64,000 bases of DNA from Actinoallomurus bryophytorum (GTDB lineage Bacteria; Actinomycetota; Actinomycetes; Streptosporangiales; Streptosporangiaceae), in NCBI RefSeq assembly GCF_006716425.1, contig NZ_VFOZ01000001.1, positions 1,116,001 through 1,180,000 of the forward strand, written 5' to 3'. A program made the position numbers and the translations under genes. Below, in pieces: positions 51,577 through 61,500 of the stretch. How positions within the stretch are numbered: the first letter of the stretch is position 1; each line of letters begins with the position of its first letter. Below the pieces are notes generated by a model. That model did not search any database. It worked only from the letters and a program-made list of their open reading frames with translations, and was not told where the DNA came from.

Positions 51577-52379
51577 CAGGCGGCCCTCGCGGTCCAGCGG
51601 CCTGCGGCCTTCTCGATGGTGATCGGGTGGTCGAAGCAGGCACTGATCAGTTCGGTGGTCAGGACACCGTCGACGGCCCCTGAGGCGAGCACCCGTCCGT
51701 CCCGCAGCAGCATCGCGTGGGTGGTGCTGGCCGGGAGCTCTTCCAGGTGGTGGGTGACGAGCATGCTGGTCAGCGACGGCTGGGCGCGCCGCAGCAGGTC
51801 GATGGAGGTCAGCAGCCGCTCGCGGGCGGCGACGTCCAGGCCGGTGGCGGGCTCGTCGAGCAGGAGCAGCCGGGGCCGCGGCATAAGGGCGCGGGCGATG
51901 AGCGTACGGCCGCGCTCGCCGTGCGACAGCGTGGGCCAGCGGGCGTCACGGTGCGAGACCAGCCCGAGCAGCTCGATGAGCTCCTCGGCGCGGTCCAGCT
52001 CCTCCGGCTCGGGCTTCCAGTGCGGGACCAGCTCGATGCTGCCGGTGAGGCCGGTGAGGACGATCTCGTGGACGGTGCGGGCGGAACGGAGCGGATGACT
52101 CGGGTTGACGTGCCCGATCCAGGCGCGCAGCTCGCGTACGTCCACGCGGCCGAGGCGGTGGCCCAGGATGTGGACCTCCCCGCTCGTCGGGTGCTGGTAG
52201 GCGCCGAGCAGGCTGAGCAGGGTGGACTTTCCGGCGCCGTTGGCGCCGAGCAGCGCCCAGTGCTCGCCCTCGCACACGGTGAGGGACACGTCGTCGAGCA
52301 GCGCCCGGCGCTCGCGTACGAACCGGACATCCTGCGTGCGCAGCACGGCCGGCGGCTCGGTGGTCATCGCGATGCTCAT
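51576..52379 (-). CDS. Stand-alone ABC transporter ATP-binding protein
   Basis: A 267-residue ATPase: Walker A GANGAGKST, signature LSHGERGR (His in place of Gly), Walker B LLLLDEPATG and switch VTHHLEEL. It is most like the YlmA/ModF-type free ATPases. No permease is nearby, so it may act with a distant partner or as a soluble ABC protein. Its start faces the iron box and the siderophore operon 174 bp away, so control by iron is possible but unproven. Confidence 0.85.
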   Translation of the reverse strand: MSIAMTTEPPAVLRTQDVRFVRERRALLDDVSLTVCEGEHWALLGANGAGKSTLLSLLGAYQHPTSGEVHILGHRLGRVDVRELRAWIGHVNPSHPLRSARTVHEIVLTGLTGSIELVPHWKPEPEELDRAEELIELLGLVSHRDARWPTLSHGERGRTLIARALMPRPRLLLLDEPATGLDVAARERLLTSIDLLRRAQPSLTSMLVTHHLEELPASTTHAMLLRDGRVLASGAVDGVLTTELISACFDHPITIEKAAGRWTARAA

Positions 52380-52515
52380 CGCGGGCCAGGCTACCCAAGA
52401 GCCCGCGCGGACAGGACCGCGCTACCGCGCGCCTGCCCGCGTGGGCTCCAAGACACGCGCGTGACCCGTTGGTTGCGTGGCGCCATGGGGCCGGGCCACT
52501 ATGGTCACCCTTGGC

Positions 52516-52534
52516 TTAGGTAAGCCTTACCTAC
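52516..52534. promoter_or_regulatory. Iron box (IdeR/DmdR operator)
   Basis: TTAGGTAAGCCTTACCTAC is a 19-bp site with perfect 8-bp arms (TAGGTAAG / CTTACCTA) around a central C. It agrees with the actinobacterial iron box TTAGGTTAG-CT-ACCTAA (dashes mark variable bases) at most positions. It lies 20 bp before the GTG of the siderophore operon, where iron-loaded IdeR/DmdR represses. Confidence 0.9.
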
Positions 52535-52553
52535 CTCACCATGCGGGGGACTC

Positions 52554-53669
52554 GTGCGGCTCTACATCGTGGCCGGCAAGCAGACCGACTCGGTGACGCA
52601 CGGGTTCCTCCCGGCGGCCGCCGCGCTCGGTCTCGACGTCACCCTGCTCACCGACCGCGCGTGGCCGGTGGAGACCGTGCGCTGTGACGTCACGGACTTC
52701 CGCTCGATCATCGCCGCCGTCGCGCGCGACGCGGACACGCCCGCGGCGATCTTCTCCAACAGCGACCATCTCCAGGCGCCGGCCGCACTGGCCGCCGACT
52801 ATTTCGGGCTCCCGTGCAAGGACTGGCGAGCCGCACTGCGCACCAAGAACAAGGCCCTCATGCGCCGGACGCTCCGCGGGGTGTACGCGGCCGAGCTGCT
52901 GCCCGGCGACAAGCCGCCCGAGGGCGCGCCGTACCCCCTCGTCGTCAAGCCGCGCGAGGGCGTGGCCAGCGAGGACGTCTTCCTGGTCGGCGACGCGACC
53001 GAGCTCGCCGCCCGCTGCCGGGAGATCTGGGCCCGGCGCCACGAGGCGCTCGTCGCCGAGGAGTACCTCCCCGGCCGGCTGCACACCCTGGAGACCCTGA
53101 ACGGCCAGGTCATCGGGGGATTCCGTACGACGGTCTCGGCTCCGCCCCACTTCGTCGAGGAACGCCTCGACTGGACCCTGCCGCCCTGCGCGGAGGAGGT
53201 GCTGGCCGGGCTGCGGACGCTGGGCGTCGGCTTCGGCGCGTGTCACACGGAGTACGTCGTCCACGAGGGCCGCGCCCGGATCGTGGAGGTCAACTACCGG
53301 ATCATCGGCGACCACTGCGACTTCCTGCTCGCCGACCTGCTGGGGGTGCCGATCTTCGAATGGGTGCTGCGCGCGCACCTCGGCGAGCCGGTTCCGCCGG
53401 TCCCGTCCGCCCCCGGCCACGCCACGGTCGACTCGGTGATCGCCGAGCGGTCCGGCACACTCGCCGCGGCTCCCCCGCGGCAGGAGTACGAGACCGGCGG
53501 TGTGCGGCTCGCCTACTGGCCGGTCCGTACGGCCGGTGACACGATCGAGCTGACCCGTACCAACCGCGACTACGTCGGCATGATCCGGGCTGTCGGCTCC
53601 GACGCCGCGGGCGTCGAGGCGGCGATCCGCGGATTCCGCGCCGGGCACACCTGGGAGATCATCCCTTGA
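52554..53669 (+). CDS. ATP-grasp ligase of siderophore biosynthesis (PvsA-like)
   Basis: A 371-residue ATP-grasp protein. The ATP-binding middle has PLVVKPREGVASEDVFLV and the C-terminal half EVNYRIIGDHCD with the metal-binding Glu/Asn. Such ligases join an amino acid to a carboxylate; in vibrioferrin PvsA does this step with alanine and 2-oxoglutarate-derived units. Its place before two NIS synthetases and a decarboxylase fits pvsA. GTG 52554 follows GCGGGGGA and the iron box. It overlaps the next gene by 4 nt (TTGA). Confidence 0.8.
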   Translation: MRLYIVAGKQTDSVTHGFLPAAAALGLDVTLLTDRAWPVETVRCDVTDFRSIIAAVARDADTPAAIFSNSDHLQAPAALAADYFGLPCKDWRAALRTKNKALMRRTLRGVYAAELLPGDKPPEGAPYPLVVKPREGVASEDVFLVGDATELAARCREIWARRHEALVAEEYLPGRLHTLETLNGQVIGGFRTTVSAPPHFVEERLDWTLPPCAEEVLAGLRTLGVGFGACHTEYVVHEGRARIVEVNYRIIGDHCDFLLADLLGVPIFEWVLRAHLGEPVPPVPSAPGHATVDSVIAERSGTLAAAPPRQEYETGGVRLAYWPVRTAGDTIELTRTNRDYVGMIRAVGSDAAGVEAAIRGFRAGHTWEIIP

Positions 53670-55201
53670 CCGGTGACGCCGCGACGGTGCGGGCCGGCCG
53701 CGAGACCTACCTCGCCGCGCGGGTCCTCGACGCATTGGTCCGCGAGGACTACGGCGGCCTGTCGGGCCGTGTCTCGGGTGAGGTCCTGGCGCTGCCCGGG
53801 GGGCGCGTCGTCCGGCTGACCCGCGAGCCGTCCGGGGCGGGGCGGTATCCGGGGTTCCTGGCCGACCTGGTCGTGGACGACGTGCTCACCCTGGATGAGG
53901 TGCTCGCCGCGGTGCGGGCGCTGGCCGACCCCCGCGACGACGTCACCGCCTTCGAGCGCGAGTGCCGTGAGGCGCTCCGCAGTCTGCGGCTGTACGACGC
54001 GGTGACGCCACGGCCGCACGGCATCGCCCGCTACGAGGCGCTCGCCGCGACCGTCGACCATCCGGTCTATCCCACCGCGCGCTGCCGCCTCGGAGTGGAC
54101 GAACGCGATCTGCTCGCGTACGCGCCCGAGTTCGGCCCGTCCTTCCGGCTGTGCTGGACCACGGTGCCCCACTCCACGTGCCGGGGCGACCGGCCTGCCT
54201 GGTGGCCCACGGCGGCCGACCTCGGGATGCCCGGAGACCTCGACGTGTTCCCGGTGCATCCGCTGGCCGCGCGGCTGATGCCCACGGTGACCGGCCCCGC
54301 CGTCACCGTCCGGCCCACCCTGTCCATGCGCACGGTGGTGGTCGGCACCGATGAGCAGCTCAAACTGCCGCTGCCGACGAGCACCCTGGGCCTGCGGAAC
54401 CGCCGGGTGATCATGCCGGCCACGCTCGCCGACGGCGCCCTCGTCGAGCGCGTGCTCCGCGCCGTACTCGCGCGGGAGGGATCTCCCGTGCTCCTGGCCG
54501 ACGAGCAGACCTGGGGGCACGCCGACGACCCGCTCCGCGGCTACCTGCTGCGCCGGATGCCGGCCGAGGGAGTGCCGGTGGCGGCGCTGCTGGCCCGCAC
54601 CGAGAAGGGCGGACACGTCATCGAGGAGCTCACCGACGACGTGCCCTCCTTCTTCGGGAGCTATCTCGGCGCGCTGTTCGACTGGAACGTCATGCTCCTG
54701 ACGAAGTACGGCATCGCGCTCGAGGCCCACCAGCAGAACGTCTCGGTCGTGCCCGGCGAACCCCTGCGGCTGATGATCAAGGACAACGACGGGGCCCTGC
54801 TCGACCTGCGCCGCCTGCGCGAGACGCTGCGATGGGCGCCGGAGCCCGCGGAGTTCGGTGACCGGCGGCTGCTGACCTCCGACCCCGAGGCGCTGGCCCG
54901 GGTGTTCACCACGATCACCGTGCACCTGTGCGCGGGGGCGATCGCCTTCGGGCTCGCCGAACGGGGCCTGCTCCCCCTCGCCACGGGCCTCGGCCTGATC
55001 CGCGATCATCTCGGCGCGGCGCTCGACGCTCACGACGGCTCGGGCTTCCTCCGCGCCCGGACCCTCGAGGCCGACCGGCTGCCCGGCAAGGCCATGGTCA
55101 CCGCGGGGACGCTCGTCGGCAAGGACCGTACCCGCGCCGAGGACATCAACAAGCACTACGGTCCGCCGGGACCGAACTACCTGAAGAGGTCTGCGCATTG
55201 A
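53666..55201 (+). CDS. NIS siderophore synthetase, IucA/IucC family (first)
   Basis: A 511-residue NRPS-independent siderophore synthetase. Family motifs: DHPVYPTARCRLG (the usual H-P-x-H-P has Tyr for the second His), KLPLPTSTLGLRNR in the ATP site, GIALEAHQQN, and IKDNDG. They adenylate a carboxylate (typically citrate) and condense it with an amine or alcohol. The TTG start overlaps the ATP-grasp stop, and the stop overlaps the next start. Corresponds to pvsB by position. Confidence 0.85.
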   Translation: MTGDAATVRAGRETYLAARVLDALVREDYGGLSGRVSGEVLALPGGRVVRLTREPSGAGRYPGFLADLVVDDVLTLDEVLAAVRALADPRDDVTAFERECREALRSLRLYDAVTPRPHGIARYEALAATVDHPVYPTARCRLGVDERDLLAYAPEFGPSFRLCWTTVPHSTCRGDRPAWWPTAADLGMPGDLDVFPVHPLAARLMPTVTGPAVTVRPTLSMRTVVVGTDEQLKLPLPTSTLGLRNRRVIMPATLADGALVERVLRAVLAREGSPVLLADEQTWGHADDPLRGYLLRRMPAEGVPVAALLARTEKGGHVIEELTDDVPSFFGSYLGALFDWNVMLLTKYGIALEAHQQNVSVVPGEPLRLMIKDNDGALLDLRRLRETLRWAPEPAEFGDRRLLTSDPEALARVFTTITVHLCAGAIAFGLAERGLLPLATGLGLIRDHLGAALDAHDGSGFLRARTLEADRLPGKAMVTAGTLVGKDRTRAEDINKHYGPPGPNYLKRSAH

Positions 55202-56856
55202 CGTCGCTCGCCCACGCCGCACCGTCGCGGCCCGCCCTCGCCCCTGCGGAGACACGGCCACGAGCCGACGCGGGTGAGATCACCGCGCTGGCGTTGCTCA
55301 ACTGCGCGGTGCGGGAGCTGTGCGCGCCGGGCCGGCAGGTCTGGCCGGCCCTGCCCTATCTCGTCGTGCGCCTCCCCCGCGCCGGCGTGATGTTGCGGGC
55401 CCGGCTGCTCCGCTCGCCGCTGATGACCCCAAGGCTCGCGACGCCCGTCGAGGAGCTGCGCGACGGCTGGAGCCCGCTGGGCTGGCAGCGGCTCGCCGAG
55501 CTGGTCGCCGGCGAGCTGGAGCTGACGACCGGCAGGGCCAACCCCGAGTTCGCGGACCAGGTCGCGGCCAGCCACGACGCGATCGCGACCATGATCGGTG
55601 AGGGGCGGCGGCCGGCCGGTGATCCGTTCCTGGACTCCGAGCAGGCGCTCCTCGCCGGGCACCGGTTCCATCCTTCGCCCAAGGCGCGGCAGGGAGCGGA
55701 CTGGCCGCGCTACGCCCCCGAGACCGGCAGCCGGTTCCCGCTGCACTGGCTCGCGGTCCGCGAGGACGCCATCGCCGAGGAGGGCGACGTCTCCCTGCTG
55801 GACCGGCTCGGCCCGCCGGTCCGTGCGGGCTACCGAGTGCTGCCCGCCCACCCCTGGCAGCTCGCGCTGCTGAGGCCGGAGTCCGAGGCGATCATCGACC
55901 TCGGGCCGTACGGCCCGGAGGCCGTGCCGACCGCCTCGGTGCGTACGGTGTACGTCCCCGACGCGTTCCTGAAGTTCAGCCTCGACGTGCGCATCACCAA
56001 CTGCGTGCGCAAGAACGCCTGGTACGAGCTGCCCGGCGCGGTCGCGCTGACCAGGATCCTGCGGCCGGTCTTCGAGGGCCTCTCGGCCGGGCTGCTCGGC
56101 GAGCCCGGCTACCGGACGGTCACCCTGACGGACCCGCGGCTGCACGAGGGACTCGGGGTCATCGTGCGCGACGGCGTCGGCGGCTTCGCGGGCACGCCCC
56201 TGCTCGCCGCCGCCGTCGCCGACCCGTACGCCCGCAGCGGCGCGGCCGTCGCCCGGCTGCTCGGCGGTGCGTCCCCAGAACACCTGCTGGCCTGGTGGGA
56301 CGCCTACGTCCGGCACGTCGCCCCGCCGGTGCTGCGCGCGTACCTCGAACACGGTGTCGTCCTCGAGCCCCACCTGCAGAACGTCCTGATCTGCCTCGAC
56401 GACGACGGCATGCCGATCCAGGCGATCTTCCGTGACCTGGAGGGGACCAAGCTGCTGCACCGGCCGTGGGCCTCGTTCCTGGCCGGGCTGCCCGGACCCG
56501 TGGCCGGCGCCATGACGTACGACGCCGAACGCGGCTGGGACCGCGTGGTGTACTGCCTGTTCGTCAACCACCTGGCCGAGGTCGCCGCCGCGATCGCCGA
56601 CCTGTGCCCGCCGCTGGAGCGCGAGCTGTGGCGCCTGGCCCGCCACCACGTCGCACGCTGCGCCGGGGAGACGCCTGCCGTACCGGGCGGAGCGGCCCGC
56701 CTGCGCGCCCTGCTCGCCGGGGTCCCGCTGCCGGCAAAGGCCAACCTGCGCACCCGCTGGGCCCGCGATCCCGACCGCGAGGCGGCCTACGTCTCCGTGC
56801 CGAACCCCCTCGCCGACCTCGGCGCGGTCCCCGGTTCTCGTCCGGGGGTGGCCTGA
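55198..56856 (+). CDS. NIS siderophore synthetase, IucA/IucC family (second)
   Basis: A 552-residue paralogue of the first synthetase with complete motifs: GHRFHPSPKARQG, SVRTVYVPDAFLKFSLD with the ATP-site Thr/Lys, TNCVRKN, GVVLEPHLQN and FRDLEGT. It has a standard HP-x-x-K in place of the altered His of its neighbour. TTG start overlapping the previous stop. Corresponds to pvsD. Two NIS enzymes imply a siderophore with two carboxylate couplings. Confidence 0.87.
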   Translation: MTSLAHAAPSRPALAPAETRPRADAGEITALALLNCAVRELCAPGRQVWPALPYLVVRLPRAGVMLRARLLRSPLMTPRLATPVEELRDGWSPLGWQRLAELVAGELELTTGRANPEFADQVAASHDAIATMIGEGRRPAGDPFLDSEQALLAGHRFHPSPKARQGADWPRYAPETGSRFPLHWLAVREDAIAEEGDVSLLDRLGPPVRAGYRVLPAHPWQLALLRPESEAIIDLGPYGPEAVPTASVRTVYVPDAFLKFSLDVRITNCVRKNAWYELPGAVALTRILRPVFEGLSAGLLGEPGYRTVTLTDPRLHEGLGVIVRDGVGGFAGTPLLAAAVADPYARSGAAVARLLGGASPEHLLAWWDAYVRHVAPPVLRAYLEHGVVLEPHLQNVLICLDDDGMPIQAIFRDLEGTKLLHRPWASFLAGLPGPVAGAMTYDAERGWDRVVYCLFVNHLAEVAAAIADLCPPLERELWRLARHHVARCAGETPAVPGGAARLRALLAGVPLPAKANLRTRWARDPDREAAYVSVPNPLADLGAVPGSRPGVA

Positions 56857-57977
56857 TGCCGCTGCCCGGGGCCGTACGGGAATGCGCGCTGTCCGTCGCG
56901 CCGCCCGCGTACGTCTACGACCTGGCCGGCCTGCGCGCGCACGCCGCCTCGATACGCGCGGCGGTCCCGGCGGAGTTCTTCTACGCGGCCAAGGCCAACC
57001 CCGACGCGCGGCTCCTCACGGCGCTCAAGCCGTACGTCGACGGGATCGAGGTGTCCTCCGGCGGCGAGCTCGCGCACGTTCGCGAGGTCCTGCCGGACGC
57101 GCGCGTGGCCTTCGGCGGGCCGGGCAAGACCGCGGAGGAGCTGGACGCCGCGTTTCCGCTCGCGGGCCGCCGCCTCCACCGGATCCACGTCGAGTCGCCG
57201 GGCGAGCTGCGCCGCCTCGCCGCGCTCCGCCGCGAGGCGGACGTTCTCCTGCGCGTGAACCTCCCGCTCGCCGCGGCCGGGGCGTCACTGCGGATGAGCG
57301 GCCCGTTCGGGATGGACGCCGAGGCGCTGGGGACCTGCCTCGACCTGCTGGCGCGCGCGCCGTGGCTCCGGCTGCGCGGCGTGCACGCCCATCTCGCGTC
57401 CGGCCTCGACGCGGTGCCGCTGCTCGACGTGGCGGCCCAGGTGCTCGCGTGGGGGCGTTCATGGCTGGACGGCGTAGACGGCCCGGCGGAGTTCAACGTG
57501 GGCGGCGGTATGGCGGTCGACTACTGCGCGCCCGGCCGCCGCTTCGACTGGGCGGCGTACGGCACCGGGCTGGCGGCGCTGCGCAGGCCCGGCGAGGTCC
57601 TGCGGATCGAGCCGGGCCGCGCGGTCACGGCCTACTGCGGCTGGTACGTCACGGACGTACTGGACGTGAAGCGGACGCACGGAGCGTCCTACGCCGTTCT
57701 GCGCGGCGGCACCCACCATCTGCGCACCCCGGTGGCCAAGGGACACGACCAGCCGTTCACCGTGCTCCCGGTGGGCGACGGGGCGGCGGTGGACGGACCG
57801 GTCACGGTCGTGGGGCAGCTGTGCACGCCCAAGGACGTGCTCGCGCGGAACGCCGCCGTCGAGCGCATCGCGGTCGGCGACATCGTGGCGTTCGCGCTGG
57901 CAGGGGCCTACGCCTGGAACATCTCACATCACGACTTCCTGATGCACCCGAAACCGGGCGTCCACTACGTCGGCTGA
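56856..57977 (+). CDS. PLP-dependent fold-III decarboxylase (PvsE-like)
   Basis: A 373-residue alanine-racemase-fold decarboxylase. The PLP Lys is Lys46 in FFYAAKANPD; HAHLASG, the phosphate-binding NVGGGM and EPGR follow; the C-terminal half has LCTPKDVL with the active-site Cys. In siderophore loci such enzymes make a diamine or ethanolamine-type building block. It shares 1 nt with the previous stop and ends the operon before a terminator. Confidence 0.87.
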   Translation: MPLPGAVRECALSVAPPAYVYDLAGLRAHAASIRAAVPAEFFYAAKANPDARLLTALKPYVDGIEVSSGGELAHVREVLPDARVAFGGPGKTAEELDAAFPLAGRRLHRIHVESPGELRRLAALRREADVLLRVNLPLAAAGASLRMSGPFGMDAEALGTCLDLLARAPWLRLRGVHAHLASGLDAVPLLDVAAQVLAWGRSWLDGVDGPAEFNVGGGMAVDYCAPGRRFDWAAYGTGLAALRRPGEVLRIEPGRAVTAYCGWYVTDVLDVKRTHGASYAVLRGGTHHLRTPVAKGHDQPFTVLPVGDGAAVDGPVTVVGQLCTPKDVLARNAAVERIAVGDIVAFALAGAYAWNISHHDFLMHPKPGVHYVG

Positions 57978-58050
57978 GAGACAGGACCGCCGAGGCGTAT
58001 CGTCCGGCCGGTGGGCCGGGGCGTCCTCGTCGACCACACCGGTTACCGGA

Positions 58051-58094
58051 CGCGCACCGTGAGGGCCGCCGGCCACGGCCCTCTCCGGTGCGCG
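58051..58094. terminator. Terminator between siderophore operon and pspC-like gene
   Basis: A long inverted repeat: CGCGCACCG / CGGTGCGCG outer arms and GAGGGCC / GGCCCTC inner arms with one mismatch between them. It lies between convergent stops at 57977 and 58114, so it can serve both. Confidence 0.8.
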
Positions 58095-58113
58095 GGATCA
58101 GCGCGCGAGCGTG

Positions 58114-58365
58114 TCACCCGCGGCGGCGGTTGTTGATCAGTTTCTGGGCGATGGAGGACTCCTCGCCCTCACGGGGGATGAGCATCCAGGCGGCGGCGTA
58201 GGCGGCCACCGCGGTGCCGCCGGTGAGGCAGGTCACGGTGGCCGCGGCGATCCTGGTGACATTGGGGTCGACGCCGAGGCGGTTGGACACGCTGGAGCAG
58301 ACACCGCCGAACATCTTGTCGTCATCGTCGCGGCGGATCGAGAAGGTGGAGGTGTTTTCGCTCAT
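58114..58365 (-). CDS. PspC-domain membrane protein
   Basis: An 83-residue PspC protein: RRDDDDKMFGGVCSSVSNRLGVDPNVTRI, a hydrophobic segment at about 38-62 (CLTGGTAVAAYAAAWMLIP) and a basic tail. PspC proteins sense or support membrane stress. It is single-gene; the partner PspA is not in the window. Start ATG at 58365. Confidence 0.88.
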   Translation of the reverse strand: MSENTSTFSIRRDDDDKMFGGVCSSVSNRLGVDPNVTRIAAATVTCLTGGTAVAAYAAAWMLIPREGEESSIAQKLINNRRRG

Positions 58366-58572
58366 GTCTCGATACTGCCGGGGGGACCTCTGCGGCGTTA
58401 TCGGGATCTGCCCTGATACGACCCTGAGCCGCCCCTGGGGGCCGCATCCGACTCGAGAGGGCGCACCTCAGGGTCGCCGGTCGGCCGCCCGGCCGGATCG
58501 GCGCCGCGCGGTCATGCGGCGGAAGAGAGGCGCGACGGCCGTGGTGACCACCGGGTGCCCCGGCGGCGCCGC

Positions 58573-61500
58573 TCAGCCCTGCGGGACGCGGTCGAGCAGC
58601 TCGGCCAGGCCGGTCTCGTCCAGGAGGTCGGCGGGGCGCACGGTCACGTCCGCGGCCACATAGTGGAACGCGGCGCTGACCTTGGCGACGTCGACGCCGG
58701 TGAGCCGCGCCCAGGCGAGGCGGTAGGCGGCGAGCTGCACGGACACCACACGCGCCTCGTCGCCGGACGGCGGGCGTCCGGTCTTCCAGTCGACCACCTC
58801 GTAGCCCCCGTCACCGGTGCGGAAGACCGCGTCCATCCGGCCGCGGATGAGCCGGTCACCGATCAGCGTCTCGAACGGCACCTCGATGTCGTGCGGCTCC
58901 CGGTCGGCCCAGGCGCTCGCCTCGAACGCCGCCTGCAGCGCCTCGAGCTGCCCGTCCGCCGCGGCGCCGTCGTCGGACGCGCCGGGCAGGTCGTCCAGGT
59001 CGAGCAGCCGCTGCTGGCCCCAGCGTGACTCCAGCCAGCGGTGGAAGGCGGTGCCCCGCCGTGCGTACGGCGCGGGAGGGCGGGGTAGCGGGCGGCGGAT
59101 CTGGCGGGCGAGCGTGGCGGGATCGCGGGCCAGCGACACGAGGGAGGACACCGACAGGTGGCCCGGCAGGTCGACGGCGAGACCGTCCGTGCCGCGGGAC
59201 CGGTCGCGCTCGGCGAGGAGCAGCTCGACGTCGCGGGCCCAGGCCGAGACGCGGCCGCGTTCGGCGGCCGGGACCGCGGAGTAGGCCGCGGCGCCGCGGC
59301 GGGGGCGGCCGTGCATGGCGTCCTCGACCATGCGGGCGCCCTCGGCGATCGCGGCGTACCGCTCGTCCTCCTCCGCTCCCCCCTCTCCCGGCCATGGTCC
59401 CGGGGCGACCGGCCACGTGGCGGTCTGCTGCCGGGCCAGGAGGGGGTTCTCCTCGCCGATCGGCTCCTCGGCCCAGTAGCCGACCTGGCCCGCGCCGGCC
59501 TCGCACGCCTCCCGGATCTCGGCCAGGAACGGCGACGGGCCCAGCGGCCTGCTCGACGTGCCCCACCGATAGCCGGTGGCGATGAGCAGGTGCTTGGCAC
59601 GCGTCACGGCGACGTACGCGAGACGGCGCTCCTCGCGTACGTCACGCTCGGACGTCGCGGCGTTGAACGTCTCGATGTCGTCCTTCTGCAGGCCCGGCAG
59701 CCCCGGCAGGTCGGCGCGGTCGCCGCGCAGGGGGTACGGGAGGGTGCGGGCGTTCGTGGTCCACCGCGAGGAGCTCTGCGGCCGTGCCGGGAAGACCGAG
59801 CCCGGGCCGGGCGTGCCCTCCTTGGTCGGGTTGAAGACCAGCCCGGGGATGGCGACGACCTCCCATTCGAGGCCCTTCGCGGCGTGCACGGTCAGGATCT
59901 TCACACTGTTGGTCTCGCCGACGCGCCCGGCCTCCAGGCCGAACTCCTCGGACTCCGCGGCCCTGAGGTAGGCGAGGAAGGCTCCCAGCGTCGGGTCCTC
60001 GGCGTCGCCGGCGAAGGAGGCCGCGGCGTCGACGAACGCGTCCAGGTCGGCGCGGGCCGTCACCGGGTCCAGGCCCGTACGCGAGGCGACCTCGATGTCC
60101 AGTCCGAGCGTGCGCTCGACCTCGGTGACCAGGTCGGGCAGGGCCAGGCCGACGTGCCTGCGGAGGGTCCGCAGCTCGTCGCGCAACCGTTCCAGCCGCG
60201 CGAACCCCTCCTCGCTGTAGGCGTCGCCCTCCCCCAGGTCGTCCAGGGCGTCGACGAGGCTGCCGTTCTCGTCGTTCAGCTCCTCGACCACCTGCCGGAG
60301 CGGGTCGGCGGCCGTGCGTTCCGGCGGCGTGCCGGCGTCGGGATGGACGTCGCGCGCGGCCTCGCGTGCCAGCTCGCGGGCCCGGCGGCCGAGCGCCACC
60401 AGGTCGCGGGGGCCCAGCCGCCAGCGCGGGCCGGTGAGCAGCCGGGCCAGCGACGCCCCCGCCGTCGGGTCGTGCACCACGCGGAGCGTCGCGACGACGT
60501 CCTGCACCTCCGGGACGGTCAGCAGGCCACCGAGGCCGACGACCTCGACCGGGATGCCGCGCGCCTCCAGCGCCGCCCTGATGAGCGGGAACTGTGACCG
60601 CTTGCGGGCCAGCACCGCGATGTCGGAGGGCTGTACGCCCGCTCCGTGCCGGCCGGTGCGGTCCCAGGCCACGCCGTCCGGCGCGATCTCGCCCGGCTGC
60701 CGCAGCAGCGTGACGAGGCGTTCGGCCAGGCGCTCGGCCTCGTCCTCGATCGTCTCCAGCATCGCGCACTCGATGCGGCCACGCGCCTGCTGGTCCGCGC
60801 CCGGCCACAGGCGCGGCACGTCCTTGGCCTCCTCGCGCAGCTCTCCCTGGATACGGGCGGCCGCATCGAGGATCCGCTCGCCGTTGCGGAAGCTCGTGGA
60901 CAGCTGGCGCATCGGCGCGACCCGGTCGCCCTCGGGAAAGTCGCGCACGAACCCCAGCAGGTTGCCGGCACTGGCGCCGCGCCAGCCGTAGATCGACTGG
61001 CACGGGTCGCCGACCGCGGTGACCGGATGCCCGCCGCCGAACAGCGACTTGAGCAGCACGAGCTGCGCGTGGCTCGTGTCCTGGTACTCGTCGAGCAGCA
61101 CCACGCCGTACCGCGAACGCTCGATCACGCCCACCTCGCGGTGCTCCGCGGCGATCCTGGCGGCGAGCGCGAGCTGGTCGCCGTGGTCGAGCACCTCACG
61201 CTTGGCCTTGGCCCGCTGGTAGGCGTCCACCAGGGGCAGGAGCTGCTCGCGTACGGCACGTGCGGCCAGCACGGTCCCCTGGTGCTTCTTGGTCGGCTTC
61301 TTGACCTCGGCGAAGCGCTCGTCGAGCCACAGGCCGATCCGGCGTACGTCGTCGGGGGTGCGCAGGTGCTCCGAGAGCTCGCCGGCCAGCGCGATCACGG
61401 CCTTGGTGACGGTGTCGGGGGCCCACTCGACGTCGTCCATGGGCCCGTCGTAGGCGTCCACCACCCGCGCCGCGATCTGCCAGGCCACCGCGGGCGTGAT

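Noticed and set aside
51576-52379. Siderophore ABC transporter
   Set aside because: The ATPase has no permease or binding protein beside it and resembles free ATPases; only its position near the iron box suggests a link.
53570-56649. Long minus-strand frames opposite the siderophore genes
   Set aside because: Mirror frames of the NIS synthetase genes without motifs or ribosome sites.
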